A stretch of 64,000 nucleotides of DNA from Myxococcota bacterium (GTDB lineage: Bacteria; Myxococcota_A; UBA796), in NCBI GenBank assembly GCA_029251165.1, contig JAQXDW010000069.1, forward strand, positions 1 through 64,000. The letters are read 5' to 3'. Positions 62,974 to 64,000 of this stretch are shown here, in pieces. The notes under the pieces are model-generated. The model saw nothing but the letters and a program-made list of their open reading frames with translations. It ran no database searches and was not told the origin of the DNA. Each line of letters starts with the position of its first letter. Within the stretch, counting starts at the first letter, position 1. The translations under genes were made by a program, and so were the position numbers.

Positions 62974-63843
62974 ATCCTTCCTGCGCTCCTGATTCAGACG
63001 GCGCTGGCCGGTCCGGGTGCCCCCGGAGCGGCCATTCCGCTGTATGCCCTCGACGGTCGCTGTACGGACAGCCGCTATCCGGCGCTGGCTGGGCCGTGGG
63101 TGGTTGGCTGTGGCAGCGACGGCAAGGTCGATCGTGCCCTGTCTCTGTCCAGCGGAGCGATGGTTGTGCTGCCGCTCAGCGCGACCTCTCCAGGGCTGTC
63201 GCCTGCAGCGGTCTATGTCTCTGGCTGGGGTGGTGGGCTGCTCCGGCTGACGGAGCGCGGCGCTGTCGAGGAGGCGGACATCCCCTCCATTCATCAGGTC
63301 CCGGTTGCGCCTCCAGCATCTGACGGAGCGTGGGCTGCCCTGCTCTCTGAGGGACGGATTCAGGCCGCTGACATTCACGCTCCTGGTCAGCAGCTGTATG
63401 AGGTCTCCGTGGCCGGCTGGTATCCTCCAGCGCTGACCGACGGGCACGTCGCCTGGGTCGGTCTCGATGATGCTGGGGAGGAGGATGTCTGGTGGATGGC
63501 GCTACCCGATGGTGAGCCGGCCCTGCTCTCGGGCGGGGCAGGGGCCCAGCGACACGTGGTCGGCGCTGGGCGCTGGCTGTCTTGGGTGGAAGAAGATGCC
63601 GTGGTCCTGCTGGACACTGAGAGCGGGCAGCGTCAGTCGCTCAGCGTGCGCACCGGCTTCTCTGCCCCACCGACCCTGTGGGACGGGGTGGTCTGCTGGG
63701 AAGAGTGGGGGGCGGACATCGACATCGTCTGCTCGGACGGGCTGGCGGTTCGCCGTCCCGGTCACCAGCAGTGGCCGTCGCGCTTTGGGCCGTGGCTGCT
63801 GTTTCGAGAAGCGGGACAGGTGTGGCTGCTGACCGCCGACTGA
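62974..63843 (+). CDS. exported beta-propeller-like protein, apparent AUC start
   Basis: About 289 residues. After the PKD stop (62959-62961) the frame is open and reads ILPALLIQTALA, a signal-peptide-like stretch, then LYALDGRCTDSRYPALAGPW and VVGCGSDG. No ATG, GTG or TTG occurs until GTG 63100, which would remove the signal and a matched Cys. An ATC at 62974 sits where a start would be expected, with only a weak GGCAGG before it. The body has repeating TolB/WD-like blades (PALTDGHVAWVGLDDAG, APPTLWDGVVCWEEWG, FGPWLLFREAGQVW). No active site is evident. Confidence 0.65.
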   Translation: MLPALLIQTALAGPGAPGAAIPLYALDGRCTDSRYPALAGPWVVGCGSDGKVDRALSLSSGAMVVLPLSATSPGLSPAAVYVSGWGGGLLRLTERGAVEEADIPSIHQVPVAPPASDGAWAALLSEGRIQAADIHAPGQQLYEVSVAGWYPPALTDGHVAWVGLDDAGEEDVWWMALPDGEPALLSGGAGAQRHVVGAGRWLSWVEEDAVVLLDTESGQRQSLSVRTGFSAPPTLWDGVVCWEEWGADIDIVCSDGLAVRRPGHQQWPSRFGPWLLFREAGQVWLLTAD

Positions 63844-64000
63844 GCACCGCCGCGATGGTCATCGCGGTCGGGGTAGCTGGCGCCTTTCTGGTGCTGGATG
63901 CCGCTGGGAGCATTCGCTTGGATGTGGCCCGAGCTGGCGGGATCGCGCTGGTATCGACCGCGACGATGGTCCTGGCGGCGGCGGGTGCCGGCGGGGCGCT
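63822..64000 (+). CDS. N-terminal part of a membrane protein (cut by window edge)
   Basis: The visible frame has two hydrophobic segments, MVIAVGVAGAFLVLDAAG and IALVSTATMVLAAAGAGG, separated by SIRLDVARA. It overlaps the end of the propeller gene by 22 bp if GTG 63822 is used (which places RR before the first helix); ATG 63855 is the alternative. Too little remains for family assignment. Confidence 0.5.
   Translation, partial: MAADRRLSTAAMVIAVGVAGAFLVLDAAGSIRLDVARAGGIALVSTATMVLAAAGAGGA

Overview
The window is GC-rich, densely coded DNA from a Gram-negative bacterium. I infer a Myxococcota-like (delta-lineage) or related uncultured, possibly marine, organism. The reasons are a Ser/Thr kinase fused to an ATPase, about fourteen lipoproteins, FG-GAP/MopE-type and PKD-repeat surface proteins, secreted proteins ending in a Cys + hydrophobic helix + Arg cluster tail (MYXO-CTERM-like), and many unrecognised Cys-rich envelope proteins. 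No rRNA, tRNA, CRISPR array, insertion sequence or phage module was seen.

Layout. 1-12.1 kb: kinase-ATPase and trypsin-like protease operon, an outer-membrane-type protein coupled to a calcium-binding repeat lipoprotein, small lipoproteins, a pentapeptide-repeat protein, a UshA-type nucleotidase, an FG-GAP protein and a His-rich zinc-ribbon protein. 12.2-20.3 kb: lipid kinase, fatty-acid-hydroxylase-type enzyme, a duplicated membrane protein, a TrmK-like tRNA methyltransferase followed by a strongly structured RNA segment, an orphan PAPS-reductase-family enzyme, threonine aldolase, a GMC oxidoreductase with a TetR/KstR-type operator, and a GNAT acetyltransferase. 20.4-27.2 kb: DUF58, transglutaminase, MoxR ATPase and TPR operon. 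27.2-33.5 kb: a copper-monooxygenase/cytochrome c lipoprotein divergent from an OmpR-type two-component system, a stand-alone 5'-3' exonuclease and a class III aminotransferase. 33.6-35.1 kb: a decayed DUF1800/DUF1501 pair containing an 11-unit tetranucleotide repeat.

35.4-46.0 kb: a surface-polysaccharide locus in two convergent halves. One half has an acidic repeat protein, sulfotransferase, epimerase and WecG/TagA transferase on + (with a second sulfotransferase on -). The other half, on -, is a chain of overlapping genes wecC, wecB, flippase, then after 21 bp a second epimerase and a glycosyltransferase. Together they suggest a polymer containing ManNAcA, probably sulfated. 46.1-51.0 kb: a DUF3604 protein, a lipoprotein and a tandem family of four paralogous Cys-rich lipoproteins. 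51.2-53.9 kb: thiG, a thiE-like gene and a B12-type radical SAM protein. 53.9-64.0 kb: a TPR glycosyltransferase-like membrane protein, a glycosyltransferase, two paralogous Cys-rich lipoproteins, asparaginase, a HEAT protein, an envelope protein, two PKD lipoproteins, a beta-propeller protein and a partial membrane protein.

Points most worth a second look: the structured RNA at 15321-15435; two genes whose signal peptides are open only if an AUC codon initiates (11533 and 62974); the tandem YCHP/WGHD lipoprotein family; the tetranucleotide repeat that puts DUF1800 out of frame by exactly one unit; and the operator-like palindromes at 3393-3443, 19689-19706 and 28457-28470.
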